A DNA stretch of 64,000 nucleotides from an uncultured Lachnospiraceae bacterium (lineage in GTDB: Bacteria > Bacillota > Clostridia > Lachnospirales > Lachnospiraceae): positions 40,050-104,049 of the forward strand of contig CAJULA010000007.1 in the NCBI GenBank assembly GCA_910587155.1. The letters are read 5' to 3'. Below the pieces are notes generated by a model, which worked only from the letters and a program-made list of their open reading frames with translations, had not been told where the DNA came from and searched no databases. Below are positions 35,607-47,374 of the stretch, one piece after another (the first letter of the stretch is position 1; every line of letters begins with the position of its first letter). The translations under genes were made by a program, and so were the position numbers.

Positions 35607-38141
35607 TCAGGACTCTCTCACATAAGTGATAAAACTGTTGCCGTTCTCTTCAAACCATGCTGTGGAATCATTCATTCCTTTTTTGTAGATTTCCCCGGTC
35701 AGCGGGTCCATGAGAACGGTATTCAGTTCGTTAAAACCTATGATCAGAACCGCATTGCCATCCCCCAGCATAGCCAGCACCGGAATGTCCCGATTGACAT
35801 AGTACAATACTGCATTCAATGTACAGCCCGACAATTCCAATATCTGAGCATCCGGCAGATTATTACGGAGAATTTCCACGGCCGTGCTTCCTCTCTCCAG
35901 CATATATGCCGTATTTCTCTGCACCCCTTCATAGGCAAGTATGGTATCCAGGCAGACTGCCAGACTGCTCCGTTCCTCATCTGCCATGTCTTCTCCGATC
36001 TTCATGATCTGGTTCTTAATGCTGCGGTCTCCTGCCTTCCATACATAAGATCCGCTGTCATTGATGACCACTCCTGATATTTCTGCGCCATGCGTTACCG
36101 CATTGCCGGCATCTGTATAGATGCCTTCTATACTCCTGAGTCCATATACATAATAATGTTCGGTATCTGTCTCCTGCATTTCCACCGACACTTCTCTGCC
36201 GCCTTCAAACAATACCTCCCTGGGAGTCAGGAATTTCATACTTTTTTTATCTATGGATTTTTTTACCGCAATCTGTACAACCGTCTCATACTCTTCTGTA
36301 ACCGCAAGTTCTACCACATTGTCCCCGGCAGTCACTTCCTCATTGTTCATGATCTGGTCATCCTCCACCGGTACATACTGCAGTGTTTCTTCATTTTTCT
36401 CAACGCGTTGCAGTCTGATCTGGTTGTCCTTGATTTCCGCGTCGGTCACATAAATGCCCTGACGGCCATATTTTTTCAGGATTTCATCGTTTTCATTCTG
36501 AATTCTGATCTCATACATGGGAATCACAACCTTGCCGCTGCTGTCTTTCTCAATATCTGAGATACGTGTCATTCCGTATATCAGATCTTCTCCCATAAAG
36601 CCCAGCGGTGTCAGCATAATATTGCGCCCCTGACTGATCTGTGTCTGCTTCTTCGTACTCAGATTCATAAGCGTCAGCTGGCTGTTATCTGTTCCTTCAC
36701 CGCTCTTCCAGACAATCATCCGATTGCTGGCCGATATCTGATAGGAATCCTCTTTCAAATCCGCAATCACAGTCCTGCAGCTTTTTCCGTCAAGATTGAC
36801 TTCATATACATTACCAGAAAGCATGACGTACAGATGACGGTCATTGTCCACATAGCAAAGCTGTTCTATATCAGCCCTCACACGCTGATAAGAGGTACTG
36901 GCCGGAATAAATACCAGTTCCTCTATGGTATTCATCATACTGTTATAATAATATACCTGAAGCCCCACCTGTCCTTCATGCCGCCCTCTGTTCATGTAGC
37001 CATAAACCATAAACAGCACGTTTTCTGTCTCATCCACACTCAGTATTCTGATCCCATGCGACGGATACAGTGTCCTGCGGTCTCCATTCTCTTCATCATA
37101 AAAACCAAACAGTGTGGCAAATTTATTATCACTGATATTATAAGTAAAAAGACGATTCTCATTGACAAACGCCAGTACATTGCCGCCGTCGCTCTCTGCC
37201 ATCTCTACTTTGGAGTCGTTGATTCCCAGCATGATCTTATTATTGGCAAAAGCACTTTCCACTTCCCGGCTGAAAATCTGATGCATATCCCGCTCATAGT
37301 CCAGCAGATAAATACGCTGCTGCGTATACCGGAGCCTGAAATATTCCACTACATTATAATAATATTTTGCATCTCCGGTTCCTGTACTCACGACAAAAGA
37401 CACACTGATGCTGGCAGTGGAAGGCCCCAGCTCTCTGATAAAATATACAGGCTCCAATTCCTCCTTAACTGCCAGGTCTCCCCACGTGATCTGATGAAAA
37501 CTGCTGTGAATATCGACATGGCTGTAAGTACTGTTATTGCCTTCCGCATTGGACTCCAGATACATGGTAAGATCCTGCGCTTCTTCTTTATCAAAGGTTT
37601 TTCGGTGAAAATCTTTCACAAATTTGAGCTTATCCCCGGTATGATATTCATCTGCCTGAATGATCCTCGTATAGTAACGAATCGTCCTGCCTTCCCCGTC
37701 CTCAAGCAATAGGATCAGATTGTATTCGGTATTGCTCTCGATCAGATCCTTGACCGTAAACGAAGCTCTGATCTGATCTCCTTCCTCCGAATACTGGCTG
37801 ATATCAGTCGCTTCCACCAGGCGTTTGCCATCCACACTCCGTACTTCGAAACGCATGCTTCTGATATGGCTTCCCATCTTGTCCACCGTTATGGAAAGGT
37901 TTCTGCCTGTCCCCAGCGGTGTGATCGTATCCCGCATGGTACTGCCCTGCATCTCACTCAGATAACCGTGCAGGCAGTTGATTTTTTCACCACCCTGGCT
38001 CATATAGACAAGCGGAAATGTGGCACTCCCCATCTCTATAGTCATATCTGTATTTCCCTGATTCATAAAACTGCTGACAATAAAAACAGAAAGCAGAAAC
38101 GTGGCAATCCAGACACCTGTCTTTAATAAAATCTTTTTCAT
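35607..38141 (-). CDS. Large membrane-anchored protein with C39-like C-terminal domain
   Basis: An 844-residue protein with one N-terminal membrane helix (residues 4-25) and the rest outside the cell. The middle (about 250-600) has repeated short beta segments with VLAFVNENRLFTYN-type turns, suggesting a beta-propeller-like region. The C-terminal 100 residues resemble a papain-like C39 peptidase fold: GCTLNAVLYYVNRDIPVLAMLGDGNAVLIIGFN ... DPLTGEIY. A Cys is present, but the usual active-site His position (before VLIIGF) reads Asn-Ala, so it is probably not an active protease. It lies 3 nt after the methyltransferase gene. Role unknown; envelope biogenesis or sensing is possible. Confidence 0.75.
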   Translation of the reverse strand: MKKILLKTGVWIATFLLSVFIVSSFMNQGNTDMTIEMGSATFPLVYMSQGGEKINCLHGYLSEMQGSTMRDTITPLGTGRNLSITVDKMGSHIRSMRFEVRSVDGKRLVEATDISQYSEEGDQIRASFTVKDLIESNTEYNLILLLEDGEGRTIRYYTRIIQADEYHTGDKLKFVKDFHRKTFDKEEAQDLTMYLESNAEGNNSTYSHVDIHSSFHQITWGDLAVKEELEPVYFIRELGPSTASISVSFVVSTGTGDAKYYYNVVEYFRLRYTQQRIYLLDYERDMHQIFSREVESAFANNKIMLGINDSKVEMAESDGGNVLAFVNENRLFTYNISDNKFATLFGFYDEENGDRRTLYPSHGIRILSVDETENVLFMVYGYMNRGRHEGQVGLQVYYYNSMMNTIEELVFIPASTSYQRVRADIEQLCYVDNDRHLYVMLSGNVYEVNLDGKSCRTVIADLKEDSYQISASNRMIVWKSGEGTDNSQLTLMNLSTKKQTQISQGRNIMLTPLGFMGEDLIYGMTRISDIEKDSSGKVVIPMYEIRIQNENDEILKKYGRQGIYVTDAEIKDNQIRLQRVEKNEETLQYVPVEDDQIMNNEEVTAGDNVVELAVTEEYETVVQIAVKKSIDKKSMKFLTPREVLFEGGREVSVEMQETDTEHYYVYGLRSIEGIYTDAGNAVTHGAEISGVVINDSGSYVWKAGDRSIKNQIMKIGEDMADEERSSLAVCLDTILAYEGVQRNTAYMLERGSTAVEILRNNLPDAQILELSGCTLNAVLYYVNRDIPVLAMLGDGNAVLIIGFNELNTVLMDPLTGEIYKKGMNDSTAWFEENGNSFITYVRES

Positions 38142-38144
38142 AGA

Positions 38145-39314
38145 TCACTCCTGTAAAAGTGTATACAATGTTGGCCTTACCTTCAGAAATCCCATCAGTG
38201 TTTCTACACCCTCCCGCTTTTCGGCCCGGTATGCGTTTTCCCCCGGATCGTTCTTATCCTTTTCCCGTCTGATACAGCGAAGCATCCTGTTTTTCGGAGT
38301 ATGCTCCATATCAATAAATTCCAGGATCTGCGTATGATATCCCACGCTTTCCATCATTTGTCCCCGCAGCGCGTCCGTAAACAGGGCGGCCGCCTGCTCT
38401 TTCACCAGTCCATAGGCAAACAGATCTGCCAGCGCTTCGCATTTCATCTGCCCATTGAGTTCATGCTGACAGCAGGGAACTGCCAGTATCACCTTCGCGC
38501 CCCATCCCACGGCTTTTGCCAGTGCATGATCTGTGGCAGTATCACAGGCATGAAGACAGACCACCATATCCGCCGGTTCCTCGCGATTAAACTCTCTGAT
38601 ATCTCCCTGCATAAAATGAAGTTTTTCATAGCCGTATTTCTGACTGAGCTGATTGCAGGTCATGATCACATCTGCTTTCAAATCCAGCCCCGTGATATCC
38701 ACATCATATTGTTTTAATATTTTCAGATAATAATACATGGCAAAGGTAAGATAGGATTTCCCGCAGCCAAAATCTATGATCCTGACCGTCCTCTCTGTCG
38801 GCAGAACCGGCAGAACATCTTCGATAAATTCCAGGAAACGGTTGATCTGTCGGAATTTATCATATCGGCTCTTTACGATTCTTCCCTCCCTGGTCTGTAC
38901 GCCCAGGTCCTGCAAAAATCCTATCGGAACCGATTCCTCGAGAAGATACTGCCTGCGGCGGTCATGTGTCAGATCCGGTACCTTTGGTTTCTCGTTGTTT
39001 CGTATCTTTACAGTCACATTGCCTTTTTTTCCCGCCAGTGCCGTCACCTGTCTGTTGACAGTATGGATTTCCAGCTGCCTGAATTCCCCATTCATCATTC
39101 GTATGACTGACTCTGACAGTGCAGGTGCGGTTCTGTTTTCATGAAACACCTTGGTTCCTTCAAAACGGCTTTCCTGATAGAGGAGTTCTCCCCGAATCAT
39201 CACCGGACGTATTTTGACTTTTGTAATACCGCTCTTCCTGCGGGGATGGCTGATAATCATCTGATACAGCCCCTGATCCAGACATTCTTCCATAATCTGC
39301 TTCAGCCGTTCCAT
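38145..39314 (-). CDS. SAM-dependent methyltransferase (Methyltransf_32 type)
   Basis: A 389-residue protein. The C-terminal two thirds hold a class I methyltransferase domain with motif I as RIIDFGCGKSYLTFAMYYYL near residue 180, an acidic residue in ITGLDLKADV, and VVCLHACDTATDHALA near 255. This matches the family that includes eukaryotic METTL25-like and bacterial putative RNA methyltransferases. The first 140 residues form a separate domain with strands and basic residues that may bind RNA. The substrate is unknown. It is co-transcribed with the following membrane-anchored protein gene. Confidence 0.85.
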   Translation of the reverse strand: MERLKQIMEECLDQGLYQMIISHPRRKSGITKVKIRPVMIRGELLYQESRFEGTKVFHENRTAPALSESVIRMMNGEFRQLEIHTVNRQVTALAGKKGNVTVKIRNNEKPKVPDLTHDRRRQYLLEESVPIGFLQDLGVQTREGRIVKSRYDKFRQINRFLEFIEDVLPVLPTERTVRIIDFGCGKSYLTFAMYYYLKILKQYDVDITGLDLKADVIMTCNQLSQKYGYEKLHFMQGDIREFNREEPADMVVCLHACDTATDHALAKAVGWGAKVILAVPCCQHELNGQMKCEALADLFAYGLVKEQAAALFTDALRGQMMESVGYHTQILEFIDMEHTPKNRMLRCIRREKDKNDPGENAYRAEKREGVETLMGFLKVRPTLYTLLQE

Positions 39315-39382
39315 ACACTTCCCTCTTCCATTCTCTTATTCACAGCGCCCCATATGTCATGCTCGGGCTGGCGTTGCCTTCA

Positions 39383-39426
39383 TCCATTTTACTGTCTTTT
39401 ACCCAAAAGGACAACAGTAAAATGGA
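39383..39426. repeat. Perfect 13-bp inverted repeat
   Basis: TCCATTTTACTGT (39383-39395) pairs with 39414-39426, and the loop has its own CTTTT/AAAAG pair. There is no T tract. It sits between the start of the methyltransferase gene and the end of the ATP synthase operon, and may be a promoter operator or a short genomic repeat. Confidence 0.6.
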
Positions 39427-39474
39427 CATTAAAAATTTCTTAAATTTACTCCGCGCAGAAATTAGCTGCCTGTG

Positions 39475-39512
39475 AAAAAACGATGCAGCTCTGTCCTAAA
39501 GCTGCATCGTTT
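39475..39512 (-). terminator. Terminator of the ATP synthase operon
   Basis: On the minus strand AACGATGCAGCT (39500-39511) pairs with AGCTGCATCGTT (39479-39490), followed by a T tract (39475-39480), 15 nt after atpC. Confidence 0.93.
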
Positions 39513-39526
39513 GTCTGATAAGAATC

Positions 39527-39934
39527 CTATTTTTTCTTCGCTTCAATCCGGGCAATCGCCCTGTGAAGTGCAGTTTCCGCTCTTGCGATATCCGTCTCCG
39601 GCGTTCTGGAGGCCAGCCGCTCTTCTGCTCTCTGACGGGCTTCCTCCGCTCTGGTGAGGTCGATCTCCTCCGGCCATTCCACGACTTCCGCCATGATTGT
39701 TACCTTTTCCTGCAGAATCTCCGCAAATCCGGCATGCAGTGCGGCTTCTTTCAGACCGCCATCTTCGGTGATCGTCAGAATCCCCGGCGCAATGATCACT
39801 GTCGTAGGGACATGGGCTTTATAGATACCAATCTCCCCTTCCGTGGTGTTAAATTCCACCATGGAAGCCTCTCCCTCATAGAATACTCTGTCGGGAGTGA
39901 TAATTTTTAATTCAAATTTGTTTCCCTCCGCCAT
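39527..39934 (-). CDS. atpC: ATP synthase epsilon subunit
   Basis: A 135-residue central-stalk subunit of the F1 sector. The N-terminal beta-sandwich (ITPDRVFYEGEASMVEFNTTEGEIGI) and the C-terminal helical hairpin rich in Ala, Arg and Glu (RAEEARQRAEERLAS) are typical. It couples rotation to catalysis and can inhibit ATP hydrolysis. It is the last gene of the operon, 11 nt after atpD. Confidence 0.96.
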   Translation of the reverse strand: MAEGNKFELKIITPDRVFYEGEASMVEFNTTEGEIGIYKAHVPTTVIIAPGILTITEDGGLKEAALHAGFAEILQEKVTIMAEVVEWPEEIDLTRAEEARQRAEERLASRTPETDIARAETALHRAIARIEAKKK

Positions 39935-39945
39935 ATGCTCACCCC

Positions 39946-41337
<1,392 letters not shown>

Positions 41338-41408
41338 TTATTTCACTCCTTTGATTTTATCGGGATTCACTGTTTGACTGAGAAAGCGCTGATATCATCA
41401 TCGCTTCC

Positions 41409-42269
41409 CTAACTGATTGCTTCCGCACCAGCTATAATCTCCGTTAATTCCTGTGTAATGGATCCCTGACGCGCTCTGTTATACAGAAGTGTCAGTTTTC
41501 CGATCATTTCTTCAGCATTGCTCGTCGCCGAATCCATTGCCTGCATCCTTGCGCCGTTCTCGCTGGCCGCCGCTTCCACCAGACCGCCATAGATCAGGCT
41601 CGTTACATATTTGGGAATGATCAGATTCAGCGCTTCCTCGTCTTCGGGTTCAAAGTTCATCGGAATCTGATCTTCCTTTGCAATCTCCCCCTCCATGCTT
41701 CCTGTTTCCACCGGGAGCAGCTTTAAGAGCGTCGGGACATGGCTTACCGTATTTTTAAACATGGTATAGGCCAGATAAATCTCTCCGATCTCACCATCCG
41801 CAAATGCCCCAAGCAGCGTATTGGCAAGGCGCATCGCATCAGGATACTGCGGTTCCTCAATCATATCGGAAAAGTCTTCTTTGATTTCATAGCCATAGCG
41901 GGAAAAGGCGTCTCTGCCTTTCTTTCCCACCGCATAGATCGACAGTTCCTCTTTCTGAAACCCACCGTTTGTGATCAGTTTGATCACATTGGAGTTGTAG
42001 CCGCCTGCCAGACCTCTGTTGGAAGTCACAACAATCACGGCTTTTTTGCCGCCTGTGCTTGCTTTCAGATATGGATGATCGCTGTGGCCGGTTCTGGCCA
42101 GCATGGATGTAACGGTATCGTACATGCAGTTAAAATAGGTTTTTGACTGCTCCGCACGCAGTTTTGCTCTCTGGAGCTTAACCGTAGATACGAGCTTCAT
42201 GGCTTTGGTAATCTGCTGGGTACTCTGAATACTGACTTTCCGTCTTTTAATGTCTATCATAGAGGCCAT
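41409..42269 (-). CDS. atpG: ATP synthase gamma subunit
   Basis: A 286-residue rotor shaft. Conserved terminal helices are seen: MIDIKRRKVSIQSTQQITKAMKLVS at the start, and TSNAEEMIGKLTLLYNRARQGSITQELTEI at the end. The GLAGGYNSN segment near residue 85 is also typical. It lies between atpA and atpD as usual. Confidence 0.97.
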   Translation of the reverse strand: MASMIDIKRRKVSIQSTQQITKAMKLVSTVKLQRAKLRAEQSKTYFNCMYDTVTSMLARTGHSDHPYLKASTGGKKAVIVVTSNRGLAGGYNSNVIKLITNGGFQKEELSIYAVGKKGRDAFSRYGYEIKEDFSDMIEEPQYPDAMRLANTLLGAFADGEIGEIYLAYTMFKNTVSHVPTLLKLLPVETGSMEGEIAKEDQIPMNFEPEDEEALNLIIPKYVTSLIYGGLVEAAASENGARMQAMDSATSNAEEMIGKLTLLYNRARQGSITQELTEIIAGAEAIS

Positions 42270-42288
42270 AACATATCACCCTTTCCAC

Positions 42289-43791
<1,503 letters not shown>

Positions 43792-43871
43792 CTACGCACC
43801 TTTCTTTTGCCACCAACTATATCGTTGATGATCTGCGCGCACATCAGTGCGCCTCTTTCCTATATATTGTT

Positions 43872-44420
43872 TTAAGCCAACTGTATTTTCATCAGGCTCT
43901 TCTGCAGTTCTTCCAGTTTTGTCCTGATACTGCTGTCCACGACCCTGTCACCAATCCTGATCACGATACCGCCAATCAGTCCGGCATCGACTGTGTAGTG
44001 CATTTCCATCTGGCGATATCCGGTGGTTTCAAGCAGCTTCTCAACAATCTGCTGCTTCTGCGCTTCTTTCAGCGGCTCCGCCGATGCCACATGGGCAACG
44101 CCGATCCCTTTCAGTTCCTTTACCCGATCCAGAAAATACCGGAAAATATTGTCTACTTCACCATAACGGTCTTTTGTAATAATCAGGGAAAGAAATCCAA
44201 GCAGCTGTGCATCAAGTCTGCCTTCAAACACATGCTTCATTACCTGAAGCTTCTCTTCCTTGGCAATTTTGGGATGGTTCATCAGATTGTCCAGTTCTCT
44301 GCTGTCTGCAAGAATTCCGCGCAATACTGTAATCTCTTCCGCAAAGGAATCCACTTTATTTTCTTCTATGGCAAGCTCATACAGCGCCTCTCCATAGGTT
44401 TTGGAAATCAGCTTAGCCAT
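43872..44420 (-). CDS. atpH: ATP synthase delta subunit
   Basis: A 182-residue stator subunit joining F1 to the b subunit. N-terminal helical domain (KTYGEALYELAIEENKV) and C-terminal DAGLIGGIVIRIGDRVVDSSIRTKL are diagnostic. Its start overlaps the end of atpF by 13 nt, implying coupled translation. An 86-nt gap separates it from atpA. Confidence 0.96.
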   Translation of the reverse strand: MAKLISKTYGEALYELAIEENKVDSFAEEITVLRGILADSRELDNLMNHPKIAKEEKLQVMKHVFEGRLDAQLLGFLSLIITKDRYGEVDNIFRYFLDRVKELKGIGVAHVASAEPLKEAQKQQIVEKLLETTGYRQMEMHYTVDAGLIGGIVIRIGDRVVDSSIRTKLEELQKSLMKIQLA

Positions 44421-44926
44421 GTAGTATCACCTATTTCCTTTAATGTCTCTTCCAACAGACTGTCCTGAATCGCCGTATTCATGGAAGCGGCAACCACCTT
44501 GCCCGCCATCAGCGATGCGATGGAAACCATTTCCTTTTTCACATCATCCGCAGCTTTCTTTTTCCCGAGTTCAGCCTCCTGAGCCGCCCGCTCTCTGATC
44601 CTGACAGCTTCCTCTTTGGCGTCCGCGATGATCTTCGCTTCATTGGCCAGCGCTTTCTTTCTGGCAGCGCTAAGTATTTCTTCCGCTTCCTTCTCCACAT
44701 TCTGAAGCTTTGCCTCATATTCCTCCTTCAGGCGCCGTGCTTCTTCCCGGCTGATTTTCGCATCATCCAGATCACCCCTGATCTGCTCCTTACGCTTTTT
44801 AAGCATATCGCGGATCGGGTTGAAAAGAAAATGAGAAGCCACCAGAAACAGGGTAAATACTGCGATCATACTCAGCAGCGCATCATGAAGGAGCTGTGGT
44901 GTCAGGTCAAATAAATATGAGTCCAT
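44408..44926 (-). CDS. atpF: ATP synthase b subunit
   Basis: A 172-residue peripheral stalk subunit with one N-terminal membrane helix (about 16-36) and a long charged coiled coil (about 40-130, KEEYEAKLQNVEKEAEEIL). Only one b gene is present, so the stalk is a homodimer. Confidence 0.95.
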   Translation of the reverse strand: MDSYLFDLTPQLLHDALLSMIAVFTLFLVASHFLFNPIRDMLKKRKEQIRGDLDDAKISREEARRLKEEYEAKLQNVEKEAEEILSAARKKALANEAKIIADAKEEAVRIRERAAQEAELGKKKAADDVKKEMVSIASLMAGKVVAASMNTAIQDSLLEETLKEIGDTTWLS

Positions 44927-44967
44927 GTTTGCCTCCTTTCATTATTTTATTTAATTAAAGAGACTTC

Positions 44968-45246
<279 letters not shown>

Positions 45247-45290
45247 TCATTATTTATTAACAGTTCAGACAGTTTACGCCGTGATACCCT

Positions 45291-46007
45291 TTAGCCTTCT
45301 ATGGCATCATTGACATAGGTCATAGTCAGCATACAGAAAACATATGTCTGAATTGCGCCTGAAAACAGGTCGAAATATACATGCAGCGCTGCCGGCCAGA
45401 TAATGGCGATTTTGGAAAGCAGCGCATAGACAAGCGCCATCATAACCGTCCCGGAAAGGACATTGGCAAAGAGACGCAGTGACAGAGAAACAGGCACCGC
45501 CAGGTCTCCTATGATATTGATGGGCGCCCAGAATACCCAGGGTTCACACAATCCCTTTATGACACCGCTTACCTTCTGGTGCTTGAATTTGTTGAAATGG
45601 ATGATGGCAAATGTCATCACACCCAGCGGAAATGTCACACCATAGTCCGCAGTGGGCGGCCTCAGGCCGAACAGACCGGAAATATTACTCAAGAAGATAA
45701 AGATAAAGATTGTGCCGATATAATTCGCAAATCCGGCGGCATTCCTGCCCATAACGCCTTCCACCATACCGTCCAGCTTTTCCACAATCAACTCAACTAC
45801 ATTCTGGAAGCCCCCCGGCACAAGTGATGCATGCTTCATAACCCGACTGGCAGCAATACAGAAGCCGACAATCACCAGCAGCACAATGAGCATACAGATA
45901 TGCGTCGTTGTGATCCAGAATTCCTGCCCGAACAACTGATAGGAAAACACGCCATGTATCATAAAATCCACATCGGCTCCCTGAGATAACAGGATTCCCT
46001 CTCCCAT
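45291..46007 (-). CDS. atpB: ATP synthase a subunit
   Basis: A 238-residue membrane subunit with five to six helices that forms the ion path beside the c ring. The essential arginine is in SLSLRLFANVLSGTVM near residue 175, and the C-terminal FSGAIQTYVFCMLTMTYV helix is typical. It is 68 nt before atpE and 4 nt after the AtpI-like gene. Confidence 0.96.
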   Translation of the reverse strand: MGEGILLSQGADVDFMIHGVFSYQLFGQEFWITTTHICMLIVLLVIVGFCIAASRVMKHASLVPGGFQNVVELIVEKLDGMVEGVMGRNAAGFANYIGTIFIFIFLSNISGLFGLRPPTADYGVTFPLGVMTFAIIHFNKFKHQKVSGVIKGLCEPWVFWAPINIIGDLAVPVSLSLRLFANVLSGTVMMALVYALLSKIAIIWPAALHVYFDLFSGAIQTYVFCMLTMTYVNDAIEG

Positions 46008-46011
46008 AGAT

Positions 46012-46419
46012 TCACCTCCTTAGTTTTAAAATCACTTTATGAGTAACCGGCTGTAAATACGCCGCTACTTTCAATGTCATAATGCCCAGAAACGCTGCCA
46101 GAGGACTCGCCGCCCGCGTGATCATCAGCAGCCCCAGCATACCGGCCACCAGGCCATATCGGATCAGCGACTGTCTGCGCATCACCTTCTGCGCCCCTGC
46201 CTCCCCCAGTCCGAGCGCCTGATCCAACGTCCTCCACATATGCCACGCAAAGATCACCGCAATGACCGCACCGGCCCAGAGCCCCATGCTGTAAGACACC
46301 TTCTCCTCTGCAAACCATACGAGCGTGACCTGCAGCAAAGCGGATGTCACTATAATCCCCACGTACAGTTCTCCTAATGTCTCAGGAATTCTGATCCGTC
46401 CCGTCTCCTTTTTTCTCAT
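46012..46419 (-). CDS. atpI: ATP synthase subunit I-like membrane protein
   Basis: A 135-residue protein with four hydrophobic stretches (about 20-38, 45-62, 88-107, 110-124). In position and pattern it matches the AtpI/UncI-like proteins that precede atpB and assist c-ring assembly. The start at 46419 follows GGAAGGGGAAGGGAGCC. It overlaps the upstream AtpZ-like gene by 38 nt. Sequence conservation in this group is low, so the name rests largely on context. Confidence 0.75.
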   Translation of the reverse strand: MRKKETGRIRIPETLGELYVGIIVTSALLQVTLVWFAEEKVSYSMGLWAGAVIAVIFAWHMWRTLDQALGLGEAGAQKVMRRQSLIRYGLVAGMLGLLMITRAASPLAAFLGIMTLKVAAYLQPVTHKVILKLRR

Positions 46420-46678
46420 GGCTCCCTTCCCCTTCTTTGTCTCCGTATATCCTTCTGGCCAGCAGAAATACATTGCGGAATCCTGCCAAAGCCCCCACAA
46501 AGAAAAGCAGGATCATAAAAAAGGAAGTCCCTATTTTTCTATCTAAAAACAAACCTGCAAAAAAACATAGAAAAATAGGGACAAGCATATAAATACCAAA
46601 CTGACTGACGGTTATCAACGCCTGATATACTGTCTTCTTCCGGTTTTTATCATTTCTCCGTTTTTCCCTTATTTCCAT
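46382..46678 (-). CDS. atpZ: AtpZ/AtpI-family small membrane protein
   Basis: A 98-residue protein with a basic N-terminus and two membrane helices: SQFGIYMLVPIFLCFFAGLFLD and FFMILLFFVGALAGFRNVFLL. The F-G-x-x-M/L-V-P pattern and the final GFRN-type helix match the AtpZ family encoded first in many Firmicute ATP synthase operons and linked to magnesium uptake or assembly. The start at 46678 follows GGGGGAG and is only about 10 nt from the predicted transcript start, so the mRNA has a very short leader. Confidence 0.8.
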   Translation of the reverse strand: MEIREKRRNDKNRKKTVYQALITVSQFGIYMLVPIFLCFFAGLFLDRKIGTSFFMILLFFVGALAGFRNVFLLARRIYGDKEGEGSHEKKGDGTDQNS

Positions 46679-46694
46679 GACTCCCCCAGTAGAG

Positions 46695-46723
46695 ATTATA
46701 TCCAATATTTGTCTTCCTGTAAA
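46695..46723 (-). promoter_or_regulatory. Promoter of the ATP synthase operon
   Basis: On the minus strand TTTACA (46718-46723) and perfect TATAAT (46695-46700) are 17 nt apart, immediately before atpZ. Confidence 0.82.
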
Positions 46724-46847
46724 GAGATACATCAAAAAAAACTCGGATTTTCCATTGACTTTTATGTCGGCTGCGTGTAGCATTTAAACTATATCGGACA
46801 ACGATAACAGCGCCCGATTCCTGATAACCTGCCTGTGGAGAATGACT

Positions 46848-47324
46848 ATGGAATATCCATCACTTTACCGGAAACGGATCATCCCCAATGAATGCATCCT
46901 TCTGAAAGACGATGTCATACTGTCCTGGAACAGAGAGCGGATCGTGACCAGATGGAATGCTCTGAAGCCAAAAAAAGACCTCCACCACGGTTACTCCTGC
47001 TATTTTCTGAGAGAAGGGTATAAGGTCAGCAAGTTTTATACTGTCGATGATTCTCTCCTGTATTATTACTGCGATATCATTACCAGTGAATATATCGAAG
47101 CAACAAACAGCTTTATCGTAACGGATCTGCTGGCGGACGTGATTGTTTATCCAGACGGTTTTGTTAAAGTAGTGGATCTGGATGAAATGGTTCCTGCTCT
47201 GGAAGAGGGCGGCATTTCTCTGGACGATCTGAAATCCGCACTGATTTCCTGCAACAGCCTGCTCACCGAAATCTATGCCGGCAGACTATGCGAACTTACC
47301 ACATACATAGAAGCCTATGAATGA
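46848..47324 (+). CDS. DUF402-family protein
   Basis: A 158-residue protein of the DUF402/FomD-like family, whose studied members hydrolyse nucleoside diphosphates or nucleotidyl phosphonates with a divalent metal. Visible conserved parts are FYTVDDSLLYYYCDIITSEY near residue 65 and the acidic LADVIVYPDGFVKVVDLDEM segment near 98. The start at 46848 has GGAGAATGACT in front; ATG at 46842 is too close to the ribosome site. Single gene with its own terminator. The substrate is not known. Confidence 0.82.
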   Translation: MEYPSLYRKRIIPNECILLKDDVILSWNRERIVTRWNALKPKKDLHHGYSCYFLREGYKVSKFYTVDDSLLYYYCDIITSEYIEATNSFIVTDLLADVIVYPDGFVKVVDLDEMVPALEEGGISLDDLKSALISCNSLLTEIYAGRLCELTTYIEAYE

Positions 47325-47328
47325 CGAA

Positions 47329-47356
47329 AAGCCGGCAGATCCGCCGGCTTCTCTTT
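47329..47356 (+). terminator. Terminator of the DUF402 gene
   Basis: AGCCGGC pairs with GCCGGCT, followed by TCTCTTTT, just after the stop. Confidence 0.8.
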
Positions 47357-47374
47357 TGTCCTGAGCAACAGGAA

